In this document: positions 7,625 to 13,502 of the stretch, piece after piece | Layout: every line of letters starts with the position of its first letter | How positions within the stretch are numbered: position 1 is the stretch's first letter | Source: Arundinibacter roseus | GTDB taxonomy: Bacteria; Bacteroidota; Bacteroidia; Cytophagales; Spirosomataceae | Direction: 5' to 3' | Length of the DNA stretch: 64,000 nt | Assembly: GCF_004348825.1 (NCBI RefSeq) | Contig: NZ_SMJU01000004.1 | Coordinates: 62,818 to 126,817, forward strand | Position numbers and translations under genes: made by a program | Notes under the pieces: generated by a model | What the model was told of the DNA's origin: nothing | The model's database searches: none | The model's input: the letters and a program-made list of their open reading frames with translations, nothing else

Positions 7625-7658
7625 TTAACTGATATAAAGATCTCCCGGCAGAACGGAT
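7625..7658 (-). promoter_or_regulatory. 34-bp conserved promoter/operator repeat, copy C
   Basis: The core is identical to copy D except for CGGCAG versus CGACAG. It ends 38 bp before the ATG at 7587. Similarity to copy D extends a further 100 bp or so into the upstream terminator. Confidence 0.8.
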
Positions 7659-7722
7659 TAACAACACCACGGTCCATTTATTTTTCCAAAAAATCAAAGT
7701 TTTTTTTACCGTTTTTGACCAT

Positions 7723-7756
7723 AAAAAAAGGCCCCGTTTCGCTTGAAACAGGGCCT
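7723..7756 (-). terminator. Terminator of the 138-aa gene
   Basis: AAGGCCCCGTTTC and GAAACAGGGCCTT form a long stem (one mismatch) around GCTT. The minus strand continues TTTTTTTATGG. It is closely similar to the terminator at 8321-8352. Confidence 0.85.
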
Positions 7757-7778
7757 TGAAAGGATTGAAAACTAGACA

Positions 7779-8195
7779 TTATTTTGCAAGTATGGCCTTC
7801 AAAGAAATCTCTAATGTGAAATAGACGCACTCCCCATACTTTGTACGGAACCACGTGTAATCATGGTGATTTTTAGACATAAATTTGGCGGCAATTTCCT
7901 TACGAACTTCCTCTGGAATAGCCGTGGCTTCCTTCTCAAGTATTCTTAAAGCTGCCCTTTCAATTGCCGAGGTAGCATATACTCTTGGAAAAGGCTCCTG
8001 CCCGAATTCGCGAGACATTGAAAAGTCCCGCATATACAAAACAAGTACCTTGTTTCGTCCCAGGTAAACCAGTGATCGACTGTCGGTTTTGTCATTGTTT
8101 TTTACTTTTGCATGCTCGCAAACTTCTGCTCTTATTTGCTTGATAAATTCAATGGCCCGAGGACTGGCAAATTTTCCGAATGATAACGTTTTCAT
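7779..8195 (-). CDS. Hypothetical phage protein, 138 aa
   Basis: The ATG at 8195 opens a 138-residue protein starting MKTLSFGKFASPRAIEF. It is basic at the N-terminus, has a central beta segment (RNKVLVLYMRDFSMSREFG) and ends with a hydrophobic strand (GECVYFTLEISLKAIL). No domain is recognised. It is a single-gene cassette with its own repeat promoter (27 bp upstream) and its own terminator. Confidence 0.55.
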   Translation of the reverse strand: MKTLSFGKFASPRAIEFIKQIRAEVCEHAKVKNNDKTDSRSLVYLGRNKVLVLYMRDFSMSREFGQEPFPRVYATSAIERAALRILEKEATAIPEEVRKEIAAKFMSKNHHDYTWFRTKYGECVYFTLEISLKAILAK

Positions 8196-8221
8196 AGTTT
8201 ATTTGTCTGTATATGAGATGT

Positions 8222-8255
8222 TTAACTGATATAAAGATCTCCCGACAGAACGGAT
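8222..8255 (-). promoter_or_regulatory. 34-bp conserved promoter/operator repeat, copy D
   Basis: The core is identical to copies A and E. It ends 27 bp before the ATG at 8195. The sequence upstream on the minus strand (to about 8370) is a near copy of the segment upstream of copy C. Confidence 0.8.
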
Positions 8256-8320
8256 TAACAACACCACGGTTCATTTATTTTTCCAAAAATTTAAAGTTTT
8301 TTTGCCGTTTTTTTGACCAT

Positions 8321-8352
8321 AAAAAAGGCCCTGTTTCGTTAGAAACAGAGCC
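8321..8352 (-). terminator. Terminator of the RadC-like gene
   Basis: GGCCCTGTTTC (8327-8337) pairs with GAAACAGAGCC (8342-8352) with one mismatch. The minus strand continues TTTTTTATGG. It follows the stop at 8378. Confidence 0.85.
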
Positions 8353-8377
8353 TGGAAAGGATTGAAAAAAACAGCTG

Positions 8378-8812
8378 TTAGATGAAGCCGCAATCGGACA
8401 TTGAATTGAACCCCCCTACTGAAACTATGAGGTGATCCAACAGAATAATGTCCATCATTTTTCCAACCTCCTTTACCTGTTTGGTCAACCTGATATCCGA
8501 TTCACTGGGTTGCAGGTTACCGGATGGGTGATTGTGAGCCAGAATAATCCCGCAGGCGGCACATTTGAGCGCGATGCCAAAAAGAATTTTTAAATCCACG
8601 ATGCATCCTGACATTCCCCCGCTGGATAGCTTTTTGTATCCTACAATCTCGTTGGCGCGGTTGCAAATAACGAGGTACATTTCCTCCTGAAATTCGATTT
8701 GATCCGACCATACATTTCTAAGGAATCTTTCGGCATCCTTACTACAGGTAACTTTGACCCGGTCTTGTTTGGCTGGTGGCTGATACGAAACTTTAATTTC
8801 TGCTAATTCCAT
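8378..8812 (-). CDS. RadC-like JAB (JAMM) domain protein
   Basis: The 144-residue protein is the JAB/MPN domain of the RadC family (DUF2466) without the N-terminal helix-hairpin-helix of chromosomal RadC. The metal site is visible as AHNHPSGNLQPSESD with H93, H95 and D106, and an upstream glutamate around 43-44. Phage and mobile-element RadC proteins are widespread. Despite the name, a DNA-repair role is not established, and the fold is that of metal-dependent isopeptidases. It is a single-gene cassette between repeat copy E and its own terminator. Its start is ATG 8812, preceded by ATCTAAGCACG. Confidence 0.88.
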   Translation of the reverse strand: MELAEIKVSYQPPAKQDRVKVTCSKDAERFLRNVWSDQIEFQEEMYLVICNRANEIVGYKKLSSGGMSGCIVDLKILFGIALKCAACGIILAHNHPSGNLQPSESDIRLTKQVKEVGKMMDIILLDHLIVSVGGFNSMSDCGFI

Positions 8813-8848
8813 CGTGCTTAGATAGTTAACTTGCTTTATGTGAGTTAT

Positions 8849-8882
8849 TTAACTGATATAAAGATCTCCCGACAGAACGGAT
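8849..8882 (-). promoter_or_regulatory. 34-bp conserved promoter/operator repeat, copy E
   Basis: The core is identical to copies A and D. It ends 37 bp before the ATG at 8812. A second conserved block (AGAATTGCGCTACATGGGG, 8960-8978) lies 78 bp further upstream, matching an equivalent block 79 bp upstream of copy A. Confidence 0.75.
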
Positions 8883-8889
8883 AAACAAC

Positions 8890-8932
8890 GCAAAAACCTC
8901 ATTTTTTTGGTAAAAAAATGAGGTTTTTTTGC
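8890..8932. terminator. Bidirectional terminator
   Basis: GCAAAAACCTCATTTTTTT (8890-8908) and its reverse complement AAAAAAATGAGGTTTTTTTGC (8912-8932), apart from indel-length A/T runs, form a near-perfect hairpin with A/T runs on both sides. It separates the RadC cassette from the AT-rich 288-residue gene. Confidence 0.85.
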
Positions 8933-9030
8933 TTGATTTTTCAGGAAAAGATGCCCGTGAGAATTGCGCTACATGGGGAATGGTAGAGGTTTGAATATAT
9001 AAGCCAATTGAAATTTAATCAGACAGTTAT

Positions 9031-9897
9031 TTATGGATGATTCGTTGGGTCATTGATTAAACTATTTAATGTATCATCAAACGAAATGTAGGCTTTTGAT
9101 GCAAATGCTTTAATGTCTTCATCTAGGATTTTATTTTCAATAATTTCGTTAAGAATGGATTTTAATTCCTTTACACCAGGTTCTATTCCCTTAAATATCA
9201 TCCCAGGATTGTTTCTCACTGACGAGTCATAATAGTCCTTTATTAATGGAATTGCAGAATAGGTAAATGAAATTGCATCTTTTAACCTACTAATGTAAAT
9301 AATATTATCAGGATTAATTATGTATCTCAAATATGATATTTGAAGTCCTTCTGCAATCAAATTAATCCCTAATGATTTTTGAAATGGAAAAGGAATATAC
9401 TTAATATACTGGTGAATTTCATAAACTCGATTGAGTAAAGAAGAAATATTTTTACTGTTGATTTCTATTCGTGTGTTGAGACCATCTTCCAATGAATCTA
9501 CTTTGCTTTCAAAATCATCTAGTTTAGAATTTAGTGTATTTTTTAATTCTTTATTTTCTAATGAGAAGACTTCTATTTCTTTTCCAAATTTACTGATTTT
9601 AACGAGCGGCTCCTTAAAACTGATATAACCAACTACTGAGATTAATATTGCAATAAATATTGAAGCATATGAGAAAAAGTTCCACTGCTGCTTAAACATA
9701 TCATGGTATTGAGTTAATTCCTTTCTTGTATTGACCATATCCCTTACGGTACTATCCAATTTCGTTTGTATAACCTTATTTTGTAGCTCTAAGGAATATA
9801 TTGCCTGCTCTAATGAGTCAACCCGAGGGCTGATAGTAGTCTGAGCCTGACCCAGGGATATGATGAGACAAAAGGCGAAGGTAAAAAGTGCTTTCAT
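9031..9897 (-). CDS. Membrane-anchored coiled-coil protein, AT-rich cargo gene
   Basis: The 288-residue protein starts MKALFTFAFCLIISLGQAQ, a clear signal peptide. Residues 25-70 form a predicted coiled coil. A transmembrane segment follows at about 75-95 (YASIFIAILISVVGYISF), then a second coiled coil (IEVFSLENKELKNTLNSKL). The last 140 residues are globular and unrecognised. Its base composition is visibly richer in A/T than its neighbours, and it is isolated by terminators. This suggests a recently acquired lysogenic-conversion gene. A surface, exclusion or defence role is possible but unsupported by any motif. Confidence 0.6.
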   Translation of the reverse strand: MKALFTFAFCLIISLGQAQTTISPRVDSLEQAIYSLELQNKVIQTKLDSTVRDMVNTRKELTQYHDMFKQQWNFFSYASIFIAILISVVGYISFKEPLVKISKFGKEIEVFSLENKELKNTLNSKLDDFESKVDSLEDGLNTRIEINSKNISSLLNRVYEIHQYIKYIPFPFQKSLGINLIAEGLQISYLRYIINPDNIIYISRLKDAISFTYSAIPLIKDYYDSSVRNNPGMIFKGIEPGVKELKSILNEIIENKILDEDIKAFASKAYISFDDTLNSLINDPTNHP

Positions 9898-9920
9898 AGG
9901 AAGATTGGCAGGGTTATGTA

Positions 9921-9945
9921 AAAACCCCCGACTACTCGCCGAGGG
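9921..9945 (-). terminator. Terminator of the glycosyltransferase gene
   Basis: CCCCCG (9925-9930) pairs with CGAGGG (9940-9945), one G-T pair. The minus strand continues TTTTTAC. It lies 20 bp beyond the stop at 9966. Confidence 0.7.
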
Positions 9946-9965
9946 CTTACTTTGGTTTTATGGAT

Positions 9966-10706
9966 TCAAAATGGCAGTTTCAGGCTTTTCTGAAACGGAT
10001 GCCGTAAGTTACTTTTTCCAGTCGATTTCCGCAACTCCACCACGCTCCCAAACACCTTTTGAAGCAGTAAAAAGTCCTTTTCTTCATTTTCCACGTTTCT
10101 AAACTCGGCCAGTCCGCCCCGGTTCGTGAAAGTGTCCTTTTGGGCCCAATAGAACCTCGTGTCCTTCCAGATTAGTCTGTGGTGGTGCGCATTAAGGAGC
10201 GATATCCAATAATCTTCGTTACAGATGATATCCGGACTGTACCATAGCTTTGACCCTTCCAATACTCCGTGGGCACAGCCGGTGACGTATCCGCTCAATT
10301 GGATAGGATTGAGGCTATTAAATGAAATGGGTGTAGGAGAGGAGCTGAACCCGAAAAGAAAAGCTCCTGCCTTGCGAGCCGCATAGCCCGTCATTTGGAT
10401 AATCTCGTAGGCAATTTCCGGATCCACCACCGATTCTTCACCTTTTTCAGTGTAGATCCGTGACAAGTGATCTATGTCATCATCTAACATGAAACAATCT
10501 CCCACGTGCTTAATAATCCAGTCGCGCTTGCGGCTGAGGCCTTTAATCGAATCCGGATGCACAATGAGTTCAACCCCCGGATTACATTTTTTATAAATTT
10601 CCGCCTGACTTTCTTCAACGCACAGGGCAGCGCCATATACCGCGCTGGTCGTTCTGATCCGGTTCCAGCGCTTGTGGCTCGGGATCACTATTTTGATGTC
10701 TTTCAT
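9966..10706 (-). CDS. TET-associated-type glycosyltransferase (TAGT-like)
   Basis: The start is ATG 10706, which overlaps the ParB-like stop by four bases (ATGA). A GTG-type extension to 10778 would only re-read the neighbour. The 246-residue protein is a GT-A-fold glycosyltransferase: IVIPSHKR near residues 6-13, GLSRKRDWIIKH before the metal/sugar-nucleotide motif LDDDID (DDD at 75-77), a later NEDYW, and a basic KDTFTNRGGL. This layout matches the TAGT family, which glycosylates oxidised or hydroxymethylated pyrimidines in phage DNA. No TET/JBP dioxygenase or base hydroxymethylase is visible in the window, so the acceptor is unknown. Confidence 0.7.
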   Translation of the reverse strand: MKDIKIVIPSHKRWNRIRTTSAVYGAALCVEESQAEIYKKCNPGVELIVHPDSIKGLSRKRDWIIKHVGDCFMLDDDIDHLSRIYTEKGEESVVDPEIAYEIIQMTGYAARKAGAFLFGFSSSPTPISFNSLNPIQLSGYVTGCAHGVLEGSKLWYSPDIICNEDYWISLLNAHHHRLIWKDTRFYWAQKDTFTNRGGLAEFRNVENEEKDFLLLQKVFGSVVELRKSTGKSNLRHPFQKSLKLPF

Positions 10707-11317
10707 TTGGTGAGAGCGGCAATTGCCTGTTTGGCGTGGATCACATGGGTTGTCCCGATCTTGGAACTTTTGTAGCATTTGGTCCGGTCGAGCCCAAGCT
10801 TTTCGGAGACGTGATTGAAGTCAATTTCATTCTGGCAAATGATCACGATCGAATCGAATTTTTCCGAAAATTTTGCCACAATGGGCATTTCAGGCTCTTC
10901 AAAGTGGGAGTCGCTCAATTCTTCCAGTGCCGCATCCAGGCTGCCAAGGTCAATCCCGTAGGTAGCAAGATCCACTTCTTCCGAAAACTCAGCCTTCAAT
11001 AGTTCCAGATCCCATTCTCCAAAGTGGCTGTTCTCAATGATCGACACTTCCTTGAATTCTTTTTCGGTGAGTTTCCGGCTGGCAATGTTTACGTTGATGG
11101 GTTCATTGCCCAGGCCCAGCTCCTGCAAAACGGTCAGGCGCTGATGACCACTGATGATCGTACCGTCCGAATCAATGACAGGTGGCGTGATCAACCCGTA
11201 GGCTTTTAGCTTTTCTTCAAGTTCTCTTTTGCGGGTAGACTTTATTTTCCGCGGATTCTTGGCGTACGGCAGAAGCTCGTTTGGGCGCCGCTGCCCAATC
11301 TGAAAAAGATCATTCAT
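10703..11317 (-). CDS. ParB-like nuclease-domain protein
   Basis: The 204-residue protein has a ParB/sulfiredoxin-fold domain over residues 10-110: ELLPYAKNPRK, LKAYGLITPPVID, and the key IISGHQRL motif, then EVSIIENSHFGEWD. The C-terminal third (KFSEKFDSIVIICQNEIDF) resembles tails of phage ParB-like proteins that accompany or are fused to DNA-modifying enzymes. It is translationally coupled to the TAGT-like glycosyltransferase. A DNA-binding/nicking or CTP-binding role that guides modification is an inference. It is not a partition system, since no ParA is present. Confidence 0.8.
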   Translation of the reverse strand: MNDLFQIGQRRPNELLPYAKNPRKIKSTRKRELEEKLKAYGLITPPVIDSDGTIISGHQRLTVLQELGLGNEPINVNIASRKLTEKEFKEVSIIENSHFGEWDLELLKAEFSEEVDLATYGIDLGSLDAALEELSDSHFEEPEMPIVAKFSEKFDSIVIICQNEIDFNHVSEKLGLDRTKCYKSSKIGTTHVIHAKQAIAALTK

Positions 11318-11380
11318 TTGTAAAACTCAGTTAGTGTACTGCCTCAAAGAAAGCTTGCACCTCTGAATTTCATAAGGACA

Positions 11381-11412
11381 AAAAATGGCCCTTCAATCCG
11401 TTGAAGAGCCAT
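11381..11412 (-). terminator. Terminator overlapping the end of the 112-aa gene
   Basis: ATGGCCCTTCAA (11385-11396) pairs with TTGAAGAGCCAT (11401-11412) with one mismatch. The minus strand continues TTTTTTGTCC. The hairpin overlaps the last codons of the gene ending at 11393. Confidence 0.8.
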
Positions 11413-11731
11413 CGGTAATTTTTCCTTTGAAGGATTTTTTCAGGTTTGAATTTCCGCCTTTTCCACTCAGTTCATCATCATCCGTCACCCACCACCACTC
11501 AAAAATGAAAAAATTATCCATTTCTTCCGGAATATCAAAGACAAAGAGCCAGGCCCGGCCGGGCTGAACCAGATCCGGCGTCACCCGCCGCGTAATAGTT
11601 TCCTGATTAACCCGTTTAAGCCGAACCATCACTTCTCCCCGTCGAGGCAGTGGAGTGGTGTTGACGACCCGGAAAACGGCCTTAGGCAGCTTTTGGGTCT
11701 GTACCCGTACATTCATTAAATGATTTACCAT
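11393..11731 (-). CDS. Hypothetical phage protein, 112 aa
   Basis: The ATG at 11731 opens a 112-residue protein starting MVNHLMNVRVQTQK. It is rich in arginine and valine in the first 60 residues (beta-rich), then has FVFDIPEEMDNFFIFEWWWVTDDDELSGKGG with a triple tryptophan. No family is recognised. It sits 14 bp after the 228-residue gene, probably in one transcript, and a terminator covers its end. Confidence 0.55.
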   Translation of the reverse strand: MVNHLMNVRVQTQKLPKAVFRVVNTTPLPRRGEVMVRLKRVNQETITRRVTPDLVQPGRAWLFVFDIPEEMDNFFIFEWWWVTDDDELSGKGGNSNLKKSFKGKITDGSSTD

Positions 11732-11745
11732 TAGCCGGTTTTAAT

Positions 11746-12432
11746 TTATAAGGTCACAAACAAGGCCTGCATTACTTCCAGCTTTGCCAATCCAACCGCA
11801 ATCTTCCGTTCGTATTCCGTTTTTTTAGCTGAGGTCTTAGCGGCTGATACTTTAGCCGGCCATTTGTGTTGCACATTGATCGCCATATTTTTGATCATCC
11901 GGTCGAGCTCGAATTTATCCCTGGGCAGCTCGGCAGTAAATTTGGTGGGAAACAGGGCGGTATCCTGCGGCGGTGCGCTTTCCGGCAATTGCCCGTTTCG
12001 TTTCACGTACCAAATCCGGTCGCCCAATTCTTCCCATTGCCTCCTTAAATTCATGATCCGCTCGGTGAGCTCAGGACAGGGCACCGAAGCCGGTATCTGT
12101 TGGAGTTTCATGGAAACATTCCGCTTTTCCACATCGAGGGTAGACCGCTGTGCTTCCAGCTCCTGAATGTGGCGGATCATTTCCGGACTGAGTACCACTT
12201 CCGGTGCGGCAATTGCCTGTTCAACCTTCGTGGCCCCAGGTACGTAGGGCTTTTCGGTTGTTTCCCTGACTTTATCTGTTGAGGCAGGAATATGTTTTCC
12301 AAGCTTACAACTCACCCGCCAGGCCGCTTCTACTTCCTCAGAGGAAGCCTTACCTGCCCGATGACGTAATTTCAACAGTTCCCAGTTTGCCTTCGCCTTG
12401 ATCCGTTCTTCCAGAAGCTTCTTTTCGTCCAT
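11746..12432 (-). CDS. Phage coiled-coil protein, 228 aa
   Basis: I choose ATG 12432 (MDEKKLLEERIKAKANW) because a strong terminator hairpin lies at 12472-12505, inside the longer open frame. The protein is charged, with heptad-like helices at residues 1-30 and 95-150 (IQELEAQRSTLDVEKRN, then ITERIMNLRRQWEELGDRIW) and a basic C-terminus. No domain is recognised. It precedes the 112-residue gene by 14 bp. Confidence 0.55.
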   Translation of the reverse strand: MDEKKLLEERIKAKANWELLKLRHRAGKASSEEVEAAWRVSCKLGKHIPASTDKVRETTEKPYVPGATKVEQAIAAPEVVLSPEMIRHIQELEAQRSTLDVEKRNVSMKLQQIPASVPCPELTERIMNLRRQWEELGDRIWYVKRNGQLPESAPPQDTALFPTKFTAELPRDKFELDRMIKNMAINVQHKWPAKVSAAKTSAKKTEYERKIAVGLAKLEVMQALFVTL

Positions 12433-12471
12433 GATCCAAAAATCATTCGGAAAACTGGCAATTGCCAAGAC

Positions 12472-12505
12472 AAAAAAATGCTCCCGATCCTGGAAAGGAG
12501 GGAGC
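12472..12505 (-). terminator. Terminator of the 71-aa gene
   Basis: GCTCCC (12480-12485) pairs with GGGAGC (12500-12505). The minus strand continues with a T7 run. It ends the unit that begins with the structured leader RNA. Confidence 0.8.
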
Positions 12506-12528
12506 ATAGCACCTAAAAACAACACGAA

Positions 12529-12744
12529 TTAAATCAACCCTAAAAAATCTTCGACCGTTTGCCGGTATCCCACCGCTTCCAGCCAGCCCACCGGATCCTC
12601 ATAGTGATCCTTTTCGGCGGTCATTTCAGCGCAGTAATCATTGTATTCATGCAGAGCGTTTTTCAGCTCCTTTACATCAATACCCCTTGATCTGAGAAAC
12701 GGGCCAACCCCTTCAAAGGGTAGCTCCTGAGTAAGAATTAGCAT
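12529..12744 (-). CDS. Small acidic phage protein, 71 aa, behind a structured leader
   Basis: The ATG at 12744 opens a 71-residue protein starting MLILTQELPFEGVGPFL. It is acidic, with a helical core (DVKELKNALHEYNDYCAEM). It has no recognised family. It is the only gene between a promoter-like sequence (12848-12878) and the terminator at 12472-12505, so it forms its own transcript. Its 5' leader of about 100 nt folds into a three-way junction, and the bases just before the start can pair with part of that fold. Its product is therefore likely under RNA-level control. Confidence 0.6.
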   Translation of the reverse strand: MLILTQELPFEGVGPFLRSRGIDVKELKNALHEYNDYCAEMTAEKDHYEDPVGWLEAVGYRQTVEDFLGLI

Positions 12745-12751
12745 AAAGATA

Positions 12752-12846
12752 CCGGTTGGTCACTGCTAAACTCACTGTTAAGACAGAGACGATGGGGTAC
12801 TTACAACCCCATGCCAACCGGCAAGTTCTTACCGGTTCGTCTCTGT
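12752..12846 (-). ncRNA. Structured leader RNA: three-way junction with potential kissing loops
   Basis: Stem P1 is ACAGAGACG (12783-12791) with CGTCTCTGT (12838-12846), 9 bp. Inside it are two 6-bp hairpins: ATGGGG/CCCCAT (12792-12797/12807-12812) and AACCGG/CCGGTT (12816-12821/12832-12837), separated only by GCC. On the minus strand the two loops are UAAGAACUUG and UUGUAAGUA. ACUUG and UAAGU can pair (one G-U). CCGGTTGG (12752-12759), just before the start codon, is complementary to CCAACCGG (12814-12821), so pairing with the leader would compete with the second hairpin. This gives a switch-like architecture. All helices are exact. The ligand or trigger is unknown. Confidence 0.7.
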
Positions 12847-12847
12847 A

Positions 12848-12878
12848 CAATAATATTAACTGAGCTTAGCGGGGGCAA
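12848..12878 (-). promoter_or_regulatory. Bacteroidota-type promoter of the structured leader
   Basis: On the minus strand TTG (12878-12876) is followed after 20 bases by TATTATTG (12855-12848), one mismatch from TAnnTTTG. The expected start of transcription is about 12844, at the first bases of stem P1. Confidence 0.55.
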
Positions 12879-12885
12879 TATACGC

Positions 12886-12911
12886 AAAAATCCCGCCTGG
12901 TGGAGCGGGAT
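12886..12911 (-). terminator. Terminator of the disordered-protein gene(s)
   Basis: ATCCCGC (12890-12896) pairs with GCGGGAT (12905-12911). The minus strand continues TTTTTGCG. It insulates the downstream leader-RNA unit from the structural operon. Confidence 0.8.
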
Positions 12912-12948
12912 TCTGGTTGTAATCTGCATCAGAATTTAAAGAAATTCC

Positions 12949-13293
12949 TTACTCATTGTCTTTCAGGTGCATTCTTGGGTCACTGATGTCGCTATCAACC
13001 GGGTCAGGGTCAGACTGCTCCATCTGGTTTTTCAGCGCTTCCAGCTGCCTTTTTGCTTTTTGCTGAATTTGTTCTTCCCAGGTCTTTGCTTTTGGCAGTG
13101 TCTGTGGCTGGATCATCTCCGGCTCCTGCGGATCCTCCGGCATTGGAGGAAGGTCCTGACTCTCGCCGGGTACTGCCGGATCTTCCGTTGGCTCCGGAGT
13201 TACTACCTCCGTCTTTATTGGAGTCGATGCCTGCTCTACCTTCTGGGTTGGAGATATCGGCTGCGTCTTTGGTGCTTGCTGAGTTTTGCTCAT
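12949..13293 (-). CDS. Proline/glutamate-rich phage protein, overlapping the 151-aa frame
   Basis: ATG 13293 opens a 114-residue protein. The first 65 residues are a proline/threonine/glutamate-rich disordered segment (TPEPTEDPAVPGESQDLPP). The rest is a coiled-coil-like helix (WEEQIQQKAKRQLEALKNQM) with an acidic tail. It overlaps the 151-residue gene over 284 bp in another frame. Its codons look protein-like throughout, and its C-terminal helix argues that it is translated. It could start independently inside the upstream gene or be joined to it by frameshifting. Confidence 0.5.
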   Translation of the reverse strand: MSKTQQAPKTQPISPTQKVEQASTPIKTEVVTPEPTEDPAVPGESQDLPPMPEDPQEPEMIQPQTLPKAKTWEEQIQQKAKRQLEALKNQMEQSDPDPVDSDISDPRMHLKDNE

Positions 13294-13465
13294 CGCTGTT
13301 TGTAGAAGTATTAAGTTTGAAATAACGAGTAAAGCCCAAAGCCATCAGGGCGTCAATCGTTTTGTCCTGCAATTGATCATGGATTTTCACAAAGCCGAAA
13401 CCCGGCACACAATGTCCGATTCCTTCTTTGGGAACACCCATGATCACATATTTTCTTTGCTTCAT
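13010..13465 (-). CDS. Phage protein with ordered N-terminus and serine/glycine-rich tail, 151 aa
   Basis: ATG 13465 opens a 151-residue frame. Residues 1-53 look like a compact domain (VPKEGIGHCVPGFGFVKIHDQLQ, then TIDALMALGFTRYFKLN). The remaining residues are a low-complexity Ser/Gly/Ala/Asp tail that is the other-frame reading of the neighbouring proline-rich gene. The N-terminal part has no competing frame and is probably real. Whether the tail is translated is uncertain. The gene lies downstream of the capsid operon's 222-residue gene. Confidence 0.5.
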   Translation of the reverse strand: MKQRKYVIMGVPKEGIGHCVPGFGFVKIHDQLQDKTIDALMALGFTRYFKLNTSTNSDEQNSASTKDAADISNPEGRAGIDSNKDGGSNSGANGRSGSTRRESGPSSNAGGSAGAGDDPATDTAKSKDLGRTNSAKSKKAAGSAEKPDGAV

Positions 13466-13502
13466 TGCCTTTGCCTTAAAAAATGGATTTAGGATTTAAC
13501 CC

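Noticed and set aside
4378-8882. CRISPR array
   Set aside because: The repeats are hundreds of bases to kilobases apart, each sits before a gene, and there are no short spacers.
12783-12846. Purine riboswitch or hammerhead ribozyme
   Set aside because: The geometry is similar, but the conserved core bases (junction pyrimidines; CUGAUGA and GAAA) are absent and the junction has almost no unpaired bases.
12949-13465. Classical -1 slippery frameshift
   Set aside because: I found AAAAAG runs but none in the correct phase for an X XXY YYZ heptamer.
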